From the NCBI RefSeq assembly GCF_900162815.1, contig NZ_FUGD01000049.1:1-64000 (forward strand): 64,000 bases of DNA, given 5' to 3'. The stretch comes from Psychrobacter pasteurii (lineage in GTDB: Bacteria; Pseudomonadota; Gammaproteobacteria; Pseudomonadales; Moraxellaceae). The translations under genes and the position numbers were made by a program. The notes below the pieces were generated by a model. The model worked only from the letters and a program-made list of their open reading frames with translations, was not told the origin of the DNA and did no database searches. How positions within the stretch are numbered: the stretch's first letter is position 1; each line of letters starts with the position of its first letter. Below are positions 10,452-20,167 of this stretch, one piece after another.

Positions 10452-12668
10452 TTACTGCTGTGCTGGGTGGACCACGATATCTGAGACATTATTAATTTTC
10501 TGCAGAAGATAATCTTGGGCAATAAACGGAGTTTCGCCTGGTTTAGGCTGAATCCGCTGCCAACTGCCATCCCCTTTTAACTCCCACGCTTGTACATTAT
10601 CCTTTAAATAGCTAATTAAGCCATCTTGGTAAACCCGCTTAAATAACTTACGGTCTTCTACTGGGAAGGCTACCTCAACACGGTGGAACAAGTTACGACT
10701 CATCCAGTCCGCACTACCGCAGTACAGACGTTCATCCCCGCCATTATAGAAATAATACACTCGGGTATGCTCTAAGAAGCGGCCCACAACAGAGCACACG
10801 GTAATATTTTCAGATAAGCCTTTCACCTGTGGACGAATACAGCTCATAGAACGCAAAATAAGCTCAATCTTCACCCCTGCTTGTGACGCATCATATAACT
10901 TATCAATTAAATTACGCTCAGTTAAAGCGTTACATTTGACGATGATATGAGCTTTTTTGCCAGCTTTGGCATTGGCAATCTCATCATCAATAAATGACAT
11001 TAACTGAGTATGCAACGTAAAGGGCGCATGTAGCAGTTTATTAACATTGGCTGCTTTGCCCATGCCGGTAAGCTCTTGGAAAATCTTGTGCACATCTTCT
11101 GAGATATCAGGATCTGCGGTAAATAAACCATAGTCGGTATAGGCTTTCGCATTACCTTCGTGATAATTACCCGTACCCAAATGCACATAACGGCGAATCT
11201 TATTGTCTTCACGGCGCACAATCAGCATTAACTTGGCATGGGTCTTATAACCGACGATACCGTAAACCACGACGGCCCCTGCTTCTTGTAGCATATTGGC
11301 CACTTCAATGTTCGATGCTTCATCAAAACGGGCGCGCAGCTCAATAATAGCCGTTACTTCCTTACCATTTCTGGCAGCTGCAGCTAAGGCTTTCACAATC
11401 TCAGAGTTTTTTCCTGAACGGTACAAGGTTTGTTTAATGGCCAAAACTTTAGGATCGTTTGCCGCCTGCCAGATCATATTGACCACAGGGTTAAATGACT
11501 CAAAGGGATGATGTACCAACACATCACCACGACGAATGGCCGTAAACATACTCTCGCCCTTGTCAAACGACTCACGGCGAAAAGCTTTGGGCATAATGTG
11601 TGAAAATGGCTGAAAGCGCAGCTTAGGAATATCAAAATCAAATAGCAAACGGGTTAAGTTAACCGGGCCATTGACTCTGTAAAGCTGGTTGTCGTGTAAA
11701 CCAAATTCATCTAGTAGGTAGTCTCTAATCTCTTTTGGACAATTGGTGGTGACCTCTAAGCGGACTTTGTCACCAAAACGGCGATTATCCAGCTCTCCTT
11801 GCAGGGCTTTGGCGATGTCCTCCACATCATCCGATAACTCAAGATCAGCGTTTCGAGTCAAACGGAACTGATGACAGCCAGTGACACTCATACCTGGGAA
11901 CAGCTTACCGACATGCTCATGAATCACAGCAGACAGCATGATGTGGTGCTCTTTACCCCCAGTTAGCTCATCCGGCAGGCGAATAACCCGCGGTAGGCTG
12001 CGAGGTGCTGGGACTACGGCCAGATTAATATCGCGGCCAAAGGCATCTTTGCCCTCTAAGCTGACCATAAAGTTCAAGCTTTTATTCACCAGACGCGGGA
12101 ACGGGTGCGCCGGATCAATGCTAATAGGTGTTAACACCGGCATGACCTGCTCAATAAAATACTCTTTCATCCACTGCGCTTGCTTGGCATTAAGCTCATT
12201 GCGCTTTAGATAGCGAATGTCTTCTTTGGCCAGCGCTGGCAAGATATCTTCATTTAAGATTCTATACTGCTCTTCAATGGCGGTATGCGCCACATCTGAA
12301 ATCTCTTGCAGCACTTCGCTCGGACGCATTTTGTCAGGCTTGTGTGAGATATTGCCATGATTTAGCTGCTGCATTAATCCTGCCACGCGAATCTCAAAAA
12401 ACTCATCCATATTGGAGGAGAAAATAATTAAGAAAAACAAACGCTCTAATAAAGGATGACGCGGATTAGTAGCTTGGGCTAAGACTCTTATATGAAACTG
12501 AAGCCAAGATAACTCTCTATTGATATAGCTGTTTGGCGAGTAAGTCCCATCTTCATAACGCTCCCAGTCCAAAGTCGTCAGCTGAGACCCTGATTTATCG
12601 ATAGCATTATCAGTGCCTGTGGCTTGTGGCTTATCTTTTGCCTGATCTTGTTTATTGGCTGTGGTCAT
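10452..12668 (-). CDS. ppk: Polyphosphate kinase 1
   Basis: Reversibly transfers the gamma phosphate of ATP to polyphosphate. At 738 residues it is slightly longer than E. coli PPK (688), with an extra polar N-terminus of about 35 residues. It begins the conserved part with [16 protein letters not shown] and [13 protein letters not shown]. The phospholipase-D-like core carries the autophosphorylated histidine in KTHAKLML (about His477) and the second histidine in EHTRVYYF (about His634). A strong GGAAGGAGG site precedes the start. No exopolyphosphatase (ppx) is adjacent. mtgA lies upstream on the same strand with a 118-base gap. Confidence 0.96.
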   Translation of the reverse strand: MTTANKQDQAKDKPQATGTDNAIDKSGSQLTTLDWERYEDGTYSPNSYINRELSWLQFHIRVLAQATNPRHPLLERLFFLIIFSSNMDEFFEIRVAGLMQQLNHGNISHKPDKMRPSEVLQEISDVAHTAIEEQYRILNEDILPALAKEDIRYLKRNELNAKQAQWMKEYFIEQVMPVLTPISIDPAHPFPRLVNKSLNFMVSLEGKDAFGRDINLAVVPAPRSLPRVIRLPDELTGGKEHHIMLSAVIHEHVGKLFPGMSVTGCHQFRLTRNADLELSDDVEDIAKALQGELDNRRFGDKVRLEVTTNCPKEIRDYLLDEFGLHDNQLYRVNGPVNLTRLLFDFDIPKLRFQPFSHIMPKAFRRESFDKGESMFTAIRRGDVLVHHPFESFNPVVNMIWQAANDPKVLAIKQTLYRSGKNSEIVKALAAAARNGKEVTAIIELRARFDEASNIEVANMLQEAGAVVVYGIVGYKTHAKLMLIVRREDNKIRRYVHLGTGNYHEGNAKAYTDYGLFTADPDISEDVHKIFQELTGMGKAANVNKLLHAPFTLHTQLMSFIDDEIANAKAGKKAHIIVKCNALTERNLIDKLYDASQAGVKIELILRSMSCIRPQVKGLSENITVCSVVGRFLEHTRVYYFYNGGDERLYCGSADWMSRNLFHRVEVAFPVEDRKLFKRVYQDGLISYLKDNVQAWELKGDGSWQRIQPKPGETPFIAQDYLLQKINNVSDIVVHPAQQ

Positions 12669-12786
12669 AGTGCAACTCGCCTCCTTCCTTTATAGGTATG
12701 GGTTATATTCTGGCTACTCTGTGGCTAATACTTTAGCTGAAAAATCACTTTGGTCTATACTTTACCATGCAAATCTGACAAAGGTA

Positions 12787-13464
12787 TTAAGGCAGTACCG
12801 CCTGGTGCATACGGCGCATAATAATTCGCTGCTTATTGCGCAGTCGCTGATTGCTCATGTTTTTTTCATAATATTTAGGATTGGTCAGCATACTAATTAG
12901 CAAAGCAGATTCATCTCGATTTAAGTTTCTGGCCGATTTATTGAAGTAATATTTGGCCGCCTCTTCAATCCCATAGATACCATTACCAAACTCGGCCACG
13001 TTCAGATAAGCGGTCAAAATACGCTGCTTATCCCACATGCCCTCAATCATGACCGTTATGCTGGCCTCAAGCCCTTTACGCACATAAGAGCGATGGGAAG
13101 TTAAAAATAGGTTTTTTGCCAACTGCTGAGTAATGGTCGACCCGCCAGCGGCCACTGTACCCGTACTTTCATTCTTCTTCATCGCCGCTTCGATACCTTC
13201 CATATCAAAGCCGTGATGGCTCACAAATCGAGAGTCTTCACTGACAACCGCCGCCTGCTTAGCAGACTTGGCAATATTGTCATATTCCACCCAAGTTTGG
13301 GTCACCTCACCCCCGCCCAAACGGTGGGTTAACATGAACATACTGTTATTAATAGGCTGTGTCTTCCACACCATTAACAGGCCAGCGACAGAGACATAAA
13401 ACGCCACTGCCAATATCATTAGTGCCCAAAAGATACGCTTAAAAAAAGTAGAAACTGCCGTCAT
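12787..13464 (-). CDS. mtgA: Monofunctional biosynthetic peptidoglycan transglycosylase
   Basis: Polymerises lipid II glycan strands at the outer face of the inner membrane. The 225-residue length fits the family. A single N-terminal membrane anchor spans about residues 9-34, followed by a GT51 domain. The catalytic glutamate is probably Glu76 in AAVVSEDSRFVSHHGFD, and the second conserved block GGSTITQQLAKNLFL is present, followed by ERILTAYLN-type DKQRILTAYLNVAEFG. No transpeptidase domain follows, hence monofunctional. It lies upstream of ppk. Confidence 0.95.
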   Translation of the reverse strand: MTAVSTFFKRIFWALMILAVAFYVSVAGLLMVWKTQPINNSMFMLTHRLGGGEVTQTWVEYDNIAKSAKQAAVVSEDSRFVSHHGFDMEGIEAAMKKNESTGTVAAGGSTITQQLAKNLFLTSHRSYVRKGLEASITVMIEGMWDKQRILTAYLNVAEFGNGIYGIEEAAKYYFNKSARNLNRDESALLISMLTNPKYYEKNMSNQRLRNKQRIIMRRMHQAVLP

Positions 13465-13637
13465 AATTTTTGACTCGGCTAACGGTTAAAATTAAAACAA
13501 TGATAAACTAACTTTACGCTGACTGGTAGCGGTCTTTTCCAAGGCTCACTAGAGGCTATCTAGTAACCAACTGCCCAATCAAGGAATAACTACCAGACAA
13601 CGAAAAATTAATTAAATTAGCCACATAGGATAACACT

Positions 13638-13943
13638 TTGACTGATATTGCCACTACCCGTCAGCTAATTATGGATCAGGCCCAACTGGATCTAAGGCCC
13701 GATAACGCTGAAAGCACTTGGTTTTTATTAGGTACTCTAGGCTGCCACTTGTGTGATGAAGCCGAAAATACGCTTAGGCTATTTTCAGGCGTTGTACCTA
13801 TTACTCTTCAAAAAGTAGATATTGCTGATTTTGATGAAGCGCTTATGAATCAGTTTGCCACTATCATTCCAGTTGTTCTTACGCCAACCCAGCAATTAAA
13901 TTACCCTTTTTCTGTGGCAGACCTTATGGCACATGGCGTATAA
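13638..13943 (+). CDS. Glutaredoxin-like (DUF836-type) protein
   Basis: A 101-residue thioredoxin-fold protein. The redox motif CHLC (Cys36, Cys39) sits at the start of the first helix after the strand TWFLLGTLG, and the cis-proline strand is IIPVVLTP. The TTG start is chosen because AGGA stands seven bases upstream; an ATG 11 codons later (13671) would give a shorter protein but has no ribosome site. Members of this group are small cytoplasmic oxidoreductases of mostly unknown substrate. It is divergent from mtgA. Confidence 0.75.
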   Translation: MTDIATTRQLIMDQAQLDLRPDNAESTWFLLGTLGCHLCDEAENTLRLFSGVVPITLQKVDIADFDEALMNQFATIIPVVLTPTQQLNYPFSVADLMAHGV

Positions 13944-14052
13944 AAAATACTTATGACGGATAATACTATTGTTTACTTGAGTGCTAAATATCAATAAAAT
14001 AGCCAACCCGCTTAACATTTATTGAGGAATAACCGCTCCGTTTAAGCGTATG

Positions 14053-14066
14053 AATCTAAATAGATT
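14053..14066. promoter_or_regulatory. Palindrome upstream of lldP, possible operator
   Basis: AATCTA-AA-TAGATT, a perfect 6-bp inverted repeat with a two-base centre, about 150 bases before the lldP start. A similar AA-centred palindrome lies upstream of lldD. No regulator gene for lactate is in the window, so the binding protein is unknown. Confidence 0.35.
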
Positions 14067-14215
14067 TAGCCAATTAATCATTCTGATTTTAGTTATCTAA
14101 ATCTTATTTCTTTTTTTAAGTTACTAGCATTTTATTTAAACCCAATTGTTACTTATAGGTTATTAAGTCAATAACTACTACCCTCAAGCACTTCTAAGCT
14201 AAACAAGGATGTTTT

Positions 14216-15979
14216 ATGTTTACTTTTTTGGCGCTCACGCCTATTTTAACCGTCTTCTTATTACTGGTGGTGCTACGCCTGCCAGCTAAGTATGCGATGA
14301 CCGCCTCTTATTTGGTCACCGCGTCACTGGCCTTGTTTGTGTGGCAAACTGGCACCGCAAAAGTAGCGGCGGCCACCACCAACGGGGTTATCGTTGCCCT
14401 AACCATCTTATTTATTGTTTTTTCGGCTATTTTGCTCCTCAATACGCTAAAAGAAAGTGGCGCTATGATGGCTATCCGTCGCGGCTTTATGGATATCACG
14501 CCCGATAGGCGCGTTCAGGCCATTATCGTCGCTTGGCTGTTTTGTTCTTTAGTCGAGGGGTCATCTGGTTACGGTACGCCTTCAGCGGTTGGCGCGCCTT
14601 TATTACTCGCGCTAGGATTCCCTGCGATGGCCGCGGTTATGGTGGTATTGATTATCCAGTCCACACCTGTTTCTTTTGGCGCAGTTGGTACACCACTCCT
14701 ACTTGGTGTTTGGTCAGGTATTGATAATAAACAGGACTTGGCTGACTCTATTGAGCCACTTACAGTTGCAGATTATTTATTACAAATCACGGCCAATGTC
14801 GGTTTCTTTCATGCCTTAATCGGGGTATTAATCCCTCTAATTTTAAGTGCTTTTTTAACCCGTTTCTTTGGTGAGAAAAAGTCCTTCGTTGAAGGCTTAA
14901 AAGTTTGGCCTTTTGCGCTTTTCGCAGGCATTTGTTTTACGCTGCCCTACTTCTTGGTCGCCAAATACTTAGGCCCAGAATTCCCCTCGCTGGTTGGTGG
15001 CTTTATTGGTTTGCTTATTGTCATTCCAGCAGCCAAGCGCGGTTTTTTAATGCCCAAAGAGATCTTTGACTTTGGCCCTAGAGAAAACTGGGACAAAGAA
15101 TGGCTAGGTACGCTTGCCCAAGAAGACTTTGATGACAATGTCACACCAAAGTTCTCTGTTTTAAGAGCTTTTTCTCCGTATGCTATTGTGATTGGTCTAT
15201 TGATTATCACCCGCATTATTGAACCGCTTCAGAAATTTTTAACCGGCGACTCTGCGACGATTGTACTTAGCAATTTATATGGCAGTGACATCTCTAGTAA
15301 AATTCAAATGCTATATTCGCCGGGCACTATTTTGATTATCACCTCTTTATTGTGCATGTGGATTTTTGGCATGAATAAAGGTGAGGTTAAACGCAGTTGG
15401 TCGAACTCTGCAAAAACCATGGTCGCAGCAGCGCCTGCCTTGTTATTGTCTGTGCCTATGGTTCAAGTGTTTATTAACTCTGGATCAAGTATTGATGTTG
15501 CCACCGACTTGCCAGCAATGCCTATCTTATTGGCACAAAGTGCCAGTGATGCCTTTGCTCAGACATGGCCACTGGTATCACCATGGATTGGGGCCATGGG
15601 TGCTTTCATTGCTGGATCGAATACCATTAGTAATATGATGTTTTCTTACTTTCAATGGTCAACAGCCAGTCAAATTGGATTAAGTACCGACCTTGCTGCT
15701 CAAGTTGTGGCTCTACAAGCTATTGGCGGTGCTGCTGGCAACATGATTTCAGTGCATAACGTGGTGGCTGCCTGTGCGGTTGTGGGTTTGGTTAACAAAG
15801 AGGGATACGTCATTCGTAAAACCTTGGTTGCCATGACCTACTATGTGGTTCAAGCTGGCTTCTTAGGCATGGCAGTTATCGCAGGTGGTCTAATTTGGTG
15901 GTTATTAGCCATTATATGGCCCATCGTATTTTTGACAGTGATGTCTGTTACCAGTAAATCAGCGGCCTCTAAAAGCTAA
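14216..15979 (+). CDS. lldP: L-lactate permease
   Basis: Inner-membrane lactate/proton symporter of the LctP family. At 587 residues with about 13 hydrophobic segments it has the usual size. Conserved stretches include [44 protein letters not shown] and [22 protein letters not shown]. An AAGGATG ribosome site precedes the ATG. lldD follows on the same strand 171 bases later, so uptake and oxidation of lactate are paired. No lldR-type regulator is adjacent. Confidence 0.96.
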   Translation: MFTFLALTPILTVFLLLVVLRLPAKYAMTASYLVTASLALFVWQTGTAKVAAATTNGVIVALTILFIVFSAILLLNTLKESGAMMAIRRGFMDITPDRRVQAIIVAWLFCSLVEGSSGYGTPSAVGAPLLLALGFPAMAAVMVVLIIQSTPVSFGAVGTPLLLGVWSGIDNKQDLADSIEPLTVADYLLQITANVGFFHALIGVLIPLILSAFLTRFFGEKKSFVEGLKVWPFALFAGICFTLPYFLVAKYLGPEFPSLVGGFIGLLIVIPAAKRGFLMPKEIFDFGPRENWDKEWLGTLAQEDFDDNVTPKFSVLRAFSPYAIVIGLLIITRIIEPLQKFLTGDSATIVLSNLYGSDISSKIQMLYSPGTILIITSLLCMWIFGMNKGEVKRSWSNSAKTMVAAAPALLLSVPMVQVFINSGSSIDVATDLPAMPILLAQSASDAFAQTWPLVSPWIGAMGAFIAGSNTISNMMFSYFQWSTASQIGLSTDLAAQVVALQAIGGAAGNMISVHNVVAACAVVGLVNKEGYVIRKTLVAMTYYVVQAGFLGMAVIAGGLIWWLLAIIWPIVFLTVMSVTSKSAASKS

Positions 15980-16048
15980 AGTGTTTTGCTTAATTTTGTT
16001 CAAACAACTTACTTAAGCTTCGAATAAATAGATCCGTTGTGCTATCAG

Positions 16049-16064
16049 TGTATTAAATAATACA
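16049..16064. promoter_or_regulatory. Palindrome upstream of lldD, possible operator
   Basis: TGTATTA-AA-TAATACA, a perfect 7-bp inverted repeat with a two-base centre in the lldP-lldD gap, 87 bases before the lldD start. It could be an operator or part of an lldD promoter. Confidence 0.4.
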
Positions 16065-16150
16065 ATCGATAATCCTGACCTATTAACTCTAATTTTCATT
16101 AGCCTTTGGGCATCCCTGCATTGACGCCCACACCAGTTGAGTGTATTACT

Positions 16151-17362
16151 ATGAAAGATTTATCAAAAATCACCGAAATTGAAGATTTACGCAAAATCGC
16201 TGAGCGTAAAGTACCGCGTATGTTCTACGATTATGTGGACTCAGGCTCATGGACGCAGACGACTTACCGCAATAATGAGACCGACTTTGACCGCATTAAA
16301 TTGCGTCAACGTGTCTTAGTAGATATGGACAATCGCAGTCTGTCCACCACCATGATCGGTGAAGACGTCAGCATGCCTATCGCAATTGCGCCAACTGGAT
16401 TTACCGGTATGATGTGGGCCAATGGCGAGATGCATGCCGCCAAAGCTGCCAAAGATTTTGGCATTCCTTTTTCACTGTCTACCATGAGCATCAACTCTAT
16501 TGAAGATGTGGCGGAATATACCAATCACCCGTTTTGGTTTCAGCTGTACGTGATGCGTGATAAGGACTTCATGGCCAATCTAATCCGCCGTGCCAAAGAA
16601 GCCAACTGCTCTGCCCTTATTTTAACCGCAGATTTGCAGGTATTGGGTCAGCGTCACAAAGACATCAAGAACGGTCTATCAGCGCCACCGAAGCCTACTT
16701 TGGCCAATATCTTAAACCTAATGACCAAGCCTGAGTGGTGCTTTAATATGCTCGGTGCTAAACGTCGTACCTTCGGTAATATTGTGGGTCATGCTAAAGG
16801 TGTGGGTGATTTGTCCTCGTTGTCTTCATGGACCGCTGAGCAATTTGATCCAAGCTTAAGTTGGGATGATGTGGCTCGTATTAAAGACATGTGGGGCGGT
16901 AAACTAATTATCAAAGGCATTATGGAACCGGAAGATGCGGTATTGGCTGCCCGTAGTGGCGCTGATGCTATGGTCATCTCTAACCATGGTGGCCGTCAGC
17001 TAGATGGTGCGCCCTCCTCTATTGCCTGTCTGTCAGACGTGGTCCAAGCGGTACAAGCGGAAAAAAGTGACATTGAAATCTGGCTCGACAGTGGTATTCG
17101 CTCAGGTCAAGACGTGCTTAAAGCCGTTGCTTTAGGTGCAAAAGGCACTATGATTGGTCGTTCATTCTTATACGGACTGGGCGCTTATGGGGAAGATGGC
17201 GTTCGCCGTGCGTTAGAGATTCTTTATAAAGAGTGCGACGTGACCATGGCATTCTGTGGTCATACCAATATTAATAATGTAACCGACGACATTTTAGTCA
17301 AAGGCACCTATGAATATTTGAAGACCTCTATTCCGCAATTAGAGCCTATCCGCTGGGGCTAG
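16151..17362 (+). CDS. lldD: FMN-dependent L-lactate dehydrogenase
   Basis: Oxidises L-lactate to pyruvate and passes electrons to the respiratory chain at the inner membrane. The ATG at 16151 gives 403 residues and fits the family N-terminus (EDLRKIAERKVPRMFYDYVDSG); a TTG 15 codons earlier is open but unlikely. FMN-binding and catalytic features are visible: AIAPTGFTGMMWANGE, KGIMEPEDA with the active Lys, the catalytic His in ISNHGGRQLDGAPSS, and DSGIRSGQDVLKAVALGA. It follows lldP, which supplies the substrate. It is longer than many LldD proteins by a C-terminal segment (TNINNVTDDI onward). Confidence 0.93.
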   Translation: MKDLSKITEIEDLRKIAERKVPRMFYDYVDSGSWTQTTYRNNETDFDRIKLRQRVLVDMDNRSLSTTMIGEDVSMPIAIAPTGFTGMMWANGEMHAAKAAKDFGIPFSLSTMSINSIEDVAEYTNHPFWFQLYVMRDKDFMANLIRRAKEANCSALILTADLQVLGQRHKDIKNGLSAPPKPTLANILNLMTKPEWCFNMLGAKRRTFGNIVGHAKGVGDLSSLSSWTAEQFDPSLSWDDVARIKDMWGGKLIIKGIMEPEDAVLAARSGADAMVISNHGGRQLDGAPSSIACLSDVVQAVQAEKSDIEIWLDSGIRSGQDVLKAVALGAKGTMIGRSFLYGLGAYGEDGVRRALEILYKECDVTMAFCGHTNINNVTDDILVKGTYEYLKTSIPQLEPIRWG

Positions 17363-17372
17363 GCCGGCTGAG

Positions 17373-17411
17373 GTTTGTCTTAGGATAAAGACTTCCTAAG
17401 GCAAACTTTAT
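17373..17411 (+). terminator. Probable terminator after lldD
   Basis: GTTTGTCTTAGGA (17373-17385) pairs with TCCTAAGGCAAAC (17394-17406) with one G-T pair and an 8-base loop, followed by the weak T-rich TTTATTG. It lies just after the lldD stop. Confidence 0.6.
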
Positions 17412-17529
17412 TGTCAGTGAGTCGGTATTTTCAAGCTATTTTTATTAACGCTGTCAATAAGTGTGCGATGGCTATACTGTGCCTTTAGCTATGCTAAAAT
17501 AGCCACACCTTGTGTTATAAAAAACTATT

Positions 17530-18276
17530 ATGCCTATCACTACGTTATTCAGCCGTGCCCCGGTCACCGTCTTATTGCTGCTAAGCTTCGTGGGTTTATT
17601 TATAATCCAGATTGCCACAGGAGTCGACATTAATGAGCCCAGCTTAGAGTCGCTTATCCAGTGGGGAGCCAACGCCTTGCCTTATACCATAGGCTATGAG
17701 CCTTGGCGCTTGGTAAGTAGTGGCTTTTTGCACATAGGCTTAATGCATTTATTATTTAACTGCTTTGCGATGTATTACTTCGGTCAAGTGGCGGAAGTTA
17801 CCTTTGGTTCAGTTAAGTTTTTGCTATTATTTTTGCTCTCTGTCGTGGGCGGAAACCTATTAAATAACTATGTAACTTGGTGGCAAATCTTCCACAATGA
17901 TGGCGCTCCTGGTATTTCCGCGGGTGCCTCAGGTGGCATTATGGGCATAGGTATGGCCCTACTCATGGTTGAGTTATTAAAGAAAACTTTACTCAACTTC
18001 CCTGCAAAAGGTGGCAATCCCCAATTAAAAAGCTTAGCCATCATCATGGGTATCAACCTGATGTACGGTTTTGCTGTCCCTGGTATCGATAATGCCGGCC
18101 ACATTGGTGGCGCTCTAACCGGTGCGGTCTTAGCCGTTGGCATCATGCTTGGCTACCGCTACTCTGCCCACAGTAATAAACTTTCTTTTACCGCCTTACC
18201 TTGGTTAATTTTTGCTATTATTGCGCTTATATTTTATAAGTTATGGCTAGACTTACATCTACAGATAGGGCTATAG
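17530..18276 (+). CDS. Rhomboid-family intramembrane serine protease
   Basis: A 248-residue protein with six to seven hydrophobic segments. The catalytic dyad can be placed: Ser134 in AGASGGIMG and His191 in DNAGHIGG. The oxyanion-hole histidine and asparagine are His73 and Asn77 in LMHLLFN. The loop before them carries PWRLVSSGFLHIG, the usual rhomboid L1 region. Rhomboids cut transmembrane segments of membrane proteins; the substrate here is unknown. No good ribosome site is visible before the ATG. It is followed by mipA on the same strand with a 60-base gap. Confidence 0.92.
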   Translation: MPITTLFSRAPVTVLLLLSFVGLFIIQIATGVDINEPSLESLIQWGANALPYTIGYEPWRLVSSGFLHIGLMHLLFNCFAMYYFGQVAEVTFGSVKFLLLFLLSVVGGNLLNNYVTWWQIFHNDGAPGISAGASGGIMGIGMALLMVELLKKTLLNFPAKGGNPQLKSLAIIMGINLMYGFAVPGIDNAGHIGGALTGAVLAVGIMLGYRYSAHSNKLSFTALPWLIFAIIALIFYKLWLDLHLQIGL

Positions 18277-18336
18277 TTAATTGAATTTTCTTCTCCTTTT
18301 TCGCTGCAGCCCCCTAACCACAATACGAGTATCCCA

Positions 18337-19140
18337 ATGAAAATTTCTACCAGTAAACTTATGAACACAGCTGCGATTACCCTAGCATTAGGGGTACTTA
18401 CGTTAGCTTCCACCTCAGCCCAAGCTGAGTCTGCCCCGACTGTATCGACTAGCGACAATGATAAGCTAGGCCTACAGTTGGGTGTGAACCTTAGATGGAA
18501 CAACAGCGCTTACGACTTGGATGACAATGAAGTCTCTGTACTGCCTAGCATGTTTTATGACGACGGTAAGTATTATGCCCGTGGCAGCCAACTGGGTACC
18601 TACTTAGTGAATGATCGCGACAATGAGGTCTTAGCCTTTGTACAGCCAGGTGGCGAAAACTTTGACCCTGACGATGCCAAAGGTGACCTAGCTCAGCTTG
18701 ATGAAAGAAAATGGTCAGGCTTAATTGGTGCAAGCTATATGCGTGCCACGCCTATCGGTGGCTTTAGAGCTCAGCTTTCAACCGATATTACTGGACGCAG
18801 TGAAGGTACCGTGGCTCGCCTGACTTATCTGGCCAGACTAAACCCAGGTAAATGGACCATCTATCCTAGTGCAGGCCTTGAGTGGGTAAACAGCAACTAT
18901 AACGAATACTACTACGGTATTAGCCAAAAAGAGGCCAACAAGACCAGCTTAGATGCTTACAAGCCAGGCTCAAGCATCAGTCCGTATCTCAGCGTCAACG
19001 GCATTTATGATATTAATAAAGACTGGGACTTATTCTTAGGTCAATCCGTTAAGTTCTTAGCAGATGAGCAGCGCGATAGCCCAATGGTGGATGAGAAGGT
19101 AAGCTACACAACCACACTGGGTCTTATGTACCAGTTTTAA
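18337..19140 (+). CDS. MipA/OmpV-family outer-membrane protein
   Basis: A 267-residue protein with a signal peptide ending ...STSAQA (cleavage after residue 30). The mature part is a predicted beta-barrel with alternating strands and acidic turns, including VLPSMFYDDGKYYARGSQ, GLIGASYMRATPIGG, WTIYPSAGLEWVNSNYN and the C-terminal LGLMYQF ending in Phe. This matches the MipA/OmpV family, some of whose members scaffold murein enzymes while others are salt- or acid-regulated porin-like proteins. The specific role here is not visible. It lies between rhomboid and an unknown gene. Confidence 0.88.
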   Translation: MKISTSKLMNTAAITLALGVLTLASTSAQAESAPTVSTSDNDKLGLQLGVNLRWNNSAYDLDDNEVSVLPSMFYDDGKYYARGSQLGTYLVNDRDNEVLAFVQPGGENFDPDDAKGDLAQLDERKWSGLIGASYMRATPIGGFRAQLSTDITGRSEGTVARLTYLARLNPGKWTIYPSAGLEWVNSNYNEYYYGISQKEANKTSLDAYKPGSSISPYLSVNGIYDINKDWDLFLGQSVKFLADEQRDSPMVDEKVSYTTTLGLMYQF

Positions 19141-19258
19141 TAGAACAAAAGCTATAATAAATAATTATGCGTGCTATCTAAGCCAGCTAAAGCGCAGTAG
19201 CGCAGCCTATTTCTTGTCCTATTTTTAACATTTTTGGCTCATATTAAGAGGAATTTAC

Positions 19259-20035
19259 GTGCAACAAACTCAACAAGCTATCAGCCAGGTTCCTGATAAG
19301 TCTTATGAAGATTTTGATGAGGGAATGAAGTTTAGTATCTCTGACGTTTGGTCCTTCGTTACCGACAAAGTAAAATCTGCTTACGGTAAGGCGGCCAACT
19401 CTATTGATGATGAGTTCTCGTTGCCGGTTAGCCAAGAGCAAGTAAATGGCGCTTTAAAAAAGTTTGTCACAGACAACGTGAAAGCCATTTTAGAGCTGAG
19501 GGTTGAGCTTCATGATGACTGGTTTAGACTGTTTTGTACTATTGATATCAAGGGTATTTACGTCGAGGTTGCCAGTAACTTTGAGCTGGTACACGTTCAG
19601 ATAGACCGGGATGTTCAGCGCTTTGTGTTTGGTCAGCTGACCAATACCGATGTGTTAAAACTGCGCTGTGATTCTGTCTTTAAACGTTATGGTATTAAGC
19701 TTGTGATTTGGTTTTACCACAGTGTTCTAAAAAAAGACCCACTGGGTATGATTTTGCATAAAATTAATATCGTTAAGCCAAAAGACAATGTGCTGTACCT
19801 AGATATTAACCGCTGGCTTAGAAAGAATAAGAAAATCATCAGCACTCTGCACAAGGTTCAGGTCAACTATGGCCTAACTGAAGAAGAGCAGCTGATTTTG
19901 AAAACTAAAGTTAACGTCCGTGATCTTCTGGTTAATTCAAATATTGAAGACATCATTACGCCAAAAGATGATCCCGAACTGTTAAAAGGTCCGCTTAACC
20001 CTATTTCTGATGCGATAGAACCTAGCCAAGAATAA
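19259..20035 (+). CDS. Conserved-looking hypothetical protein, 258 residues
   Basis: I do not recognise a family. It starts at GTG with AGAGGA upstream. No signal peptide or membrane helix is visible. The middle (about 75-200) looks like a folded alpha/beta domain: ILELRVELHDDWFRLFCTID, then FELVHVQIDRDVQRFVFG, then GIKLVIWFYHSVLKKDPLGM and NVLYLDINRWLRKNKK. The alternating hydrophobic pattern WFRLFCTIDIKGIYVEVASNF suggests beta strands, as in proteins that bind or coat lipids, but this is only an impression. The C-terminus is polar. It ends at a strong bidirectional terminator shared with the convergent nhaC. Confidence 0.7.
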   Translation: MQQTQQAISQVPDKSYEDFDEGMKFSISDVWSFVTDKVKSAYGKAANSIDDEFSLPVSQEQVNGALKKFVTDNVKAILELRVELHDDWFRLFCTIDIKGIYVEVASNFELVHVQIDRDVQRFVFGQLTNTDVLKLRCDSVFKRYGIKLVIWFYHSVLKKDPLGMILHKINIVKPKDNVLYLDINRWLRKNKKIISTLHKVQVNYGLTEEEQLILKTKVNVRDLLVNSNIEDIITPKDDPELLKGPLNPISDAIEPSQE

Positions 20036-20087
20036 TAGAACAATTTTCTTTTTTTGCCGGCAAATATCAACCTGACCTCATATCAAA

Positions 20088-20124
20088 TTAAAAAAGCCTC
20101 AATTTTAAAATTGAGGCTTTTTTT
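20088..20124. terminator. Bidirectional terminator
   Basis: An 11-bp perfect stem GCCTCAATTTT (20096-20106) / AAAATTGAGGC (20107-20117), preceded by A6 and followed by T7. It serves the convergent 258-residue gene (plus) and nhaC (minus). Confidence 0.93.
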
Positions 20125-20167
20125 GTGGCTGATTACTTCTTACTTAGCCTAACTTAGCTCTGAGCAT

